A stretch of DNA of 8,873 nucleotides, taken from assembly GCF_020829685.1 (NCBI RefSeq), contig NZ_JAIVFR010000210.1, forward strand, positions 1 to 8,873, written 5' to 3'. Within the stretch, counting starts at the first letter, position 1. Each line of letters begins with the position of its first letter. This DNA comes from Nostoc sp. CHAB 5715. Its GTDB lineage: Bacteria > Cyanobacteriota > Cyanobacteriia > Cyanobacteriales > Nostocaceae. The translations under genes and the position numbers were made by a program. The notes below the pieces were generated by a model. That model had not been told where the DNA came from. It searched no databases and saw only the letters and a list, made by a program, of their open reading frames with translations. This document shows, one piece after another, positions 6,701 through 8,873 of this stretch.

Positions 6701-8873
6701 CTGATCATCCCTGAAAACGAAGTCGAAACTGTTCAGTTAATTTTGTCTTTGGAAAATTCGGGAATAGCTACATTTCAAATCTTCAGTAACAGTGCAGACG
6801 GGGAAAATCAACATTGGAAATTGCACGCTACTGGAAAAATCCGTATTGGACAGACAGATACCGTAGAATTGGCGCAGAAATCTGCTATTGAAGAAATGCA
6901 GACACAATGCCAACAGCAAATGTCTAGAGCAGAGTTTTATCAAGAATTCTATCAGACGCGGCAAATTAACTTAGGCTCCAGCTTTCAATGGATTGAGCAA
7001 GCCTGGCAGGGGAATGGAGAAGCTTTATGTCAGATGCGGCAAGCGGTGGCAGAAGTTGATGCCTATCAGCTGCATCCAGGATTAATTGATTCTTGCCTGC
7101 AACTTGCGATCGCCAACTTACCTAATACCACTTACGTGCCTATTAGCATAGATAGCTTCAAATACTACGGGCAAACAGACAAGGAACTGTGGTGCCAAGT
7201 GCAAATGCAACAAGGCGTTGGATCAAACCAACAGACATACACAGCCAATATACAATTATTTGATCAAAACCAGCAAATAGTAGCACAAATCACAGGACTA
7301 CACCTGGTGCAAGCCAATCGAGAAGCACTGCAAAGAGTCATGCCAGCGCAGAAGAATGATTGGCTATACGAAATCGCATGGCTTGCCAAACCCCAACCAG
7401 AAATAGACACCATACACTCAAGCAACCATAGTCATTGGCTGATCTTTGCCGACACCGCAGGTATCGGTACAGCACTAGCTCAACAACTAGAATCTAATGG
7501 CAAAACCTGCACCATCGTCTCACGCGGCACAAGCTATGAGCAAATAGACAACAACTATCGACTCAACCCAGCCCAACCCGAAGAATTTCAACAACTATTG
7601 CAACAATTAAAACTCACACAGCCACCAGTTCAAGGCATCATCCACCTGTGGAGCCTAGACACCACCCCAGCAGCAGTCACCAGCATCACCACCCTAGAAA
7701 CAGCACAAATCCAAGGCTGTGGCAGCGGACTACACCTGGTACAAGCATTAGTCCAACAGGGACAAACACCATTACCGCGACTGTGGATAGTCACTCAAGG
7801 TACACAAGCAGTCGCCCAACAGCCAATTCCTCTAGCAGTAGCACAAGCACCCCTATGGGGATTAGGTCGTGTCATCGCTCTGGAACACCCAGAAATCTGG
7901 GGTGGACTAATAGATTTAGACTGGGGTAACCCACAGCAACAAGCCGCCACACTCTTAAGTGAAATTCAACAACCAGATGGTGAACAACAACTAGCCTGGC
8001 GACAAGGAAAACGCTATGTCCCCCGTTTAGTCCGCAGCAAACAACCCTTAACCCAATTAGAATCTGCTCGCTTGGACAGCGATGGGACTTACCTAATTAC
8101 AGGTGGGTTCGGGGGATTGGGACTGCAACTAGCCCAGTGGATGGTAGAGCAGGGAGCGCGACATCTTGTACTTGTCGGACGTAATCCCCCTAGCGATCTT
8201 GCCAGCCAAGCGATCGCTCAATTGGAAAAGACCGGGGTTGAAGTCATAATAGCCCTAGCCGACGTATCTTCACAAGGGCAAATTGTGGCAGTATTAGCAC
8301 AAATGAGTCAATCGATGCCACCACTCAAAGGCATCATCCACGCCGCAGGCATTCTCGACGATGGCGTACTACTGCAACAACACTGGCAGCGATTTGCCAA
8401 AGTCATGGCAGCAAAGGTAGCAGGAGCGTGGAACTTGCACAGATTCACCCAGCACCTGTCTTTAGACTTTTTCGTCCTTTTCTCGTCAGTAGTCTCGATG
8501 TTAGGTTCACCAGGACAAGGCAACTATGCTGCCGCCAACGCCTTTTTAGATGCTCTAGCCCATCAGCGAAGGCAGCAGGGACAAAGGGCGGTGAGTATTA
8601 ACTGGGGACCTTGGGCAACTGTGGGGATGGCAGCATCTCTGGGTGAACGGGGTGAGAAGCAATGGGCAGCCCAAGGAATAGAGATGCTCAAACCGCAGCT
8701 TGGATGGAAGTTATTTGAGCAGGTGTTGTCGTCAAATCATCCCCAGGTGGGTGTATTACGAGTAAATTGGTCGCAATGGCTACAACAGTTTTCCTTTGTA
8801 GAGCCACCCAGATGGTTGTCGGCACTTGGGGGTGAGGTGCCATTCGGTGAAGCCAAGGTGTCACAACCGGGTG
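3755..8873 (+). CDS. Type I polyketide synthase, KS-AT-DH-KR (3' end beyond window)
   Basis: The frame reads 1706 codons without a stop to the window edge, so the gene is partial at its 3' end. KS (about 14-442) has TACSTS with Cys185, EAHGTGT with His321 and NIGH with His361, all intact. AT (about 540-840) has GQGSQ (549-553), GHSLG with Ser636 and HAFH (736-739), predicting malonyl-CoA. The post-AT linker ends PTYPFQRQRFW. DH (about 911-1185) has His942 in HRIYDVVVVP, where Asp946 replaces the usual Gly, plus LGSSF (1073-1077) and Asp1112 with Gln1116. KR has its structural half from about 1203 and GGFGGLG (1450-1456), LDD (1534-1536, B-type), Lys1554, Ser1578, Tyr1591 and Asn1595, so it appears active. 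No ER motif lies between DH and KR. An ACP should follow. The product is a chain extended by two carbons with an alpha,beta double bond if DH works. Only 13 residues precede KS, so there is no N-terminal docking coil. It starts 8 bp inside the ACP gene. Confidence 0.95.
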   Translation, partial: MNNDSYTLNHSNSIAIIGMSCRFPGARNVDEFWQNLKNGVESISFFSDDELKTNGIDPSLLKEPNYVKAAPILDEVEYFDASFFEYSPKEAEFMDPQHRFFLECSWEALENAGYNSTNYKGAIGVYAGAGGSISSYLLAYADRNRNFVGSTGSFQHIGNDKDFLTTRVSFKLNLKGPSVTVQTACSTSLVSVHLACQSLLNGECDMALAGGVTIRVPHKAGYFTQEGGIVSADGHCRAFDAKAQGTIFGSGVGVVVLKPLENAIADGDCIYAVIKGSAINNDGSSKISYTASSVDGQAQAIAEALAIAQVEPETVTYIEAHGTGTSLGDPLEITALTQVFRTSTHKQGFCALGSVKTNIGHLEAAAGIAGLIKTVLALKHQYLPPSLHFEEPNPKIDFASSPFYVNTTLSEWKTDITPRRAGVNSLGIGGTNAYLVLEEAPRLAKVTTAIERPRQLLTLSAKSQTALREIATKYEQHLKANRSQSLADICFTANTGRSHFAHRLTVSAASTAEIGAQLAAFLSEKQQPGVENREILSSQKPKIAFLFTGQGSQYIRMGRQLYDTQPTFRQILDKCDALVSPYLGQSLLSVLYPETGITSPIDETAYTQPALFALEYAVAQLWRTWGIEPSIVIGHSLGEYVAACIAGVFSLEDGLRLVAQRGKLMQSLPANGQMVAVFANAAKVTELIAPYAPAVVIAAENTPENIVISGENTDIEAVLTKLKSESIHYQRLSVSHAFHSPLMQPMLNEFKQVAKQVKYATPKIELISNVSGQMVSGSQMSQAQYWCEHILQPVRFSQGMTTLQQQGVEIFLEVGSSPMLLGMGRQCLPKTEGAWLPSLRQGQDDWQQMLHSLAVLYVHGCAVDWVGFDRDYQRCRVALPTYPFQRQRFWLEAVESRSTLSLSAESTAKIHPFLGQRLQSPLKEIQFEAKFSKDTLAFLDDHRIYDVVVVPGACYVSMILSAAQEVFGRSACVVEDVIFPQALIIPENEVETVQLILSLENSGIATFQIFSNSADGENQHWKLHATGKIRIGQTDTVELAQKSAIEEMQTQCQQQMSRAEFYQEFYQTRQINLGSSFQWIEQAWQGNGEALCQMRQAVAEVDAYQLHPGLIDSCLQLAIANLPNTTYVPISIDSFKYYGQTDKELWCQVQMQQGVGSNQQTYTANIQLFDQNQQIVAQITGLHLVQANREALQRVMPAQKNDWLYEIAWLAKPQPEIDTIHSSNHSHWLIFADTAGIGTALAQQLESNGKTCTIVSRGTSYEQIDNNYRLNPAQPEEFQQLLQQLKLTQPPVQGIIHLWSLDTTPAAVTSITTLETAQIQGCGSGLHLVQALVQQGQTPLPRLWIVTQGTQAVAQQPIPLAVAQAPLWGLGRVIALEHPEIWGGLIDLDWGNPQQQAATLLSEIQQPDGEQQLAWRQGKRYVPRLVRSKQPLTQLESARLDSDGTYLITGGFGGLGLQLAQWMVEQGARHLVLVGRNPPSDLASQAIAQLEKTGVEVIIALADVSSQGQIVAVLAQMSQSMPPLKGIIHAAGILDDGVLLQQHWQRFAKVMAAKVAGAWNLHRFTQHLSLDFFVLFSSVVSMLGSPGQGNYAAANAFLDALAHQRRQQGQRAVSINWGPWATVGMAASLGERGEKQWAAQGIEMLKPQLGWKLFEQVLSSNHPQVGVLRVNWSQWLQQFSFVEPPRWLSALGGEVPFGEAKVSQPG
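3794..5080 (+). other. Ketosynthase (KS) domain of the PKS
   Basis: Residues about 14-442, from IAIIGMSCRFPG to VLEEAP. It condenses the incoming acyl group with malonyl-ACP. Cys185 (codon 4307-4309), His321 and His361 form the complete catalytic triad, so this is an elongating KS, not a decarboxylating KSQ loader (which would have Gln at 185). This agrees with the starter arriving from the separate ACP. Confidence 0.93.
5372..6270 (+). other. Acyltransferase (AT) domain of the PKS, malonyl type
   Basis: Residues about 540-838. Ser636 in GHSLG is the nucleophile. HAFH at 736-739, where methylmalonyl ATs have YASH, indicates malonyl-CoA. The domain is cis, so no trans-AT is needed. Its 5' part is A+C-rich while its 3' end is strongly G+T-rich. 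Confidence 0.9.
6485..7310 (+). other. Dehydratase (DH) domain of the PKS with altered His motif
   Basis: Residues about 911-1185, beginning HPFLG. Catalytic His942 and Asp1112 (in HPGLIDSCLQ) are both present. The conserved glycine of HxxxGxxxxP is Asp946. The domain is full length, so it is probably folded, but activity with this change is uncertain. Confidence 0.85.
7361..8670 (+). other. Ketoreductase (KR) domain of the PKS, B-type
   Basis: The structural subdomain begins at WLYEIAW (1203-1209). The catalytic subdomain runs from TGGFGGLG to about residue 1640. Lys1554, Ser1578, Tyr1591 and Asn1595 are all present. LDD at 1534-1536 marks the B-type, which gives the D-configured hydroxyl usually used by DH domains. 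Confidence 0.9.

Noticed and set aside
7320..8100. Possible enoylreductase domain between DH and KR
   Set aside because: The 240-odd residues there fit the KR structural subdomain, no ER nucleotide-binding motif is present, and there is no room for a further 300-residue domain.
4618..8523. Several open frames of 60-125 codons on the minus strand and in other + frames inside the PKS
   Set aside because: They overlap strongly conserved PKS domains, give low-complexity or unrecognisable proteins, and lack ribosome binding sites.
3755..8873. Possible frameshift or internal stop in the PKS
   Set aside because: Reading each codon in the frame of ATG 3755 to the window edge found no stop, and all domain motifs stay in that single frame.

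Overview
The window looks like a secondary-metabolite locus from a filamentous, Nostocales-type cyanobacterium. The evidence is five copies of the HIP1 octamer GCGATCGC (2183, 4541, 4670, 7106, 8210), AT-leaning coding DNA, a ScyD/ScyE-type protein with a PEP-CTERM tail, and an intergenic repeat of the kind dispersed in Nostoc/Anabaena-like genomes. All genes are on the + strand. The species cannot be named from this sequence.

Layout: (1) 10-636, a short secreted ScyD/ScyE-family (NHL/beta-propeller-like) protein, about half the usual length, with a C-terminal PEP-CTERM-like sorting signal. (2) 637-873, an intergenic stretch with one small palindrome and a ribosome binding site. (3) 874-2226, a stand-alone 450-residue acyl-adenylating enzyme of the ANL superfamily. 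(4) 2227-2620, a 394-bp gap holding a possible 24-codon mini-ORF and a 157-bp MITE-like element with 17-bp imperfect terminal inverted repeats. (5) 2621-3355, a FabG-like short-chain dehydrogenase/reductase. (6) 3349-3762, a discrete acyl carrier protein with an unusual Ser-Ser-Leu attachment motif and a charged C-terminal tail. (7) 3755 to the right edge, the first 1706 codons of a type I polyketide synthase with domains KS-AT-DH-KR in one uninterrupted frame. It runs off the window, and an ACP is expected next.

Proposed cooperation (inference): the adenylating enzyme activates a small carboxylic or fatty acid and loads it on the discrete ACP. The SDR adjusts the oxidation state of the ACP-bound starter. 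The PKS module then takes the starter at KS Cys185, adds a malonyl unit (AT with GHSLG and HAFH), reduces the beta-keto group (B-type KR with LDD) and dehydrates it (DH), giving an alpha,beta-unsaturated chain. SDR, ACP and PKS overlap by 7 and 8 bp and must be a translationally coupled unit. The adenylating gene is separated from them by the MITE-like element. The architecture resembles discrete-starter systems such as that of anatoxin-a (free adenylating enzyme + free ACP + redox enzyme + PKS), but the redox enzyme is different and I do not recognise the product. Base composition changes sharply along the PKS gene, which suggests a mosaic assembled by recombination between modules.
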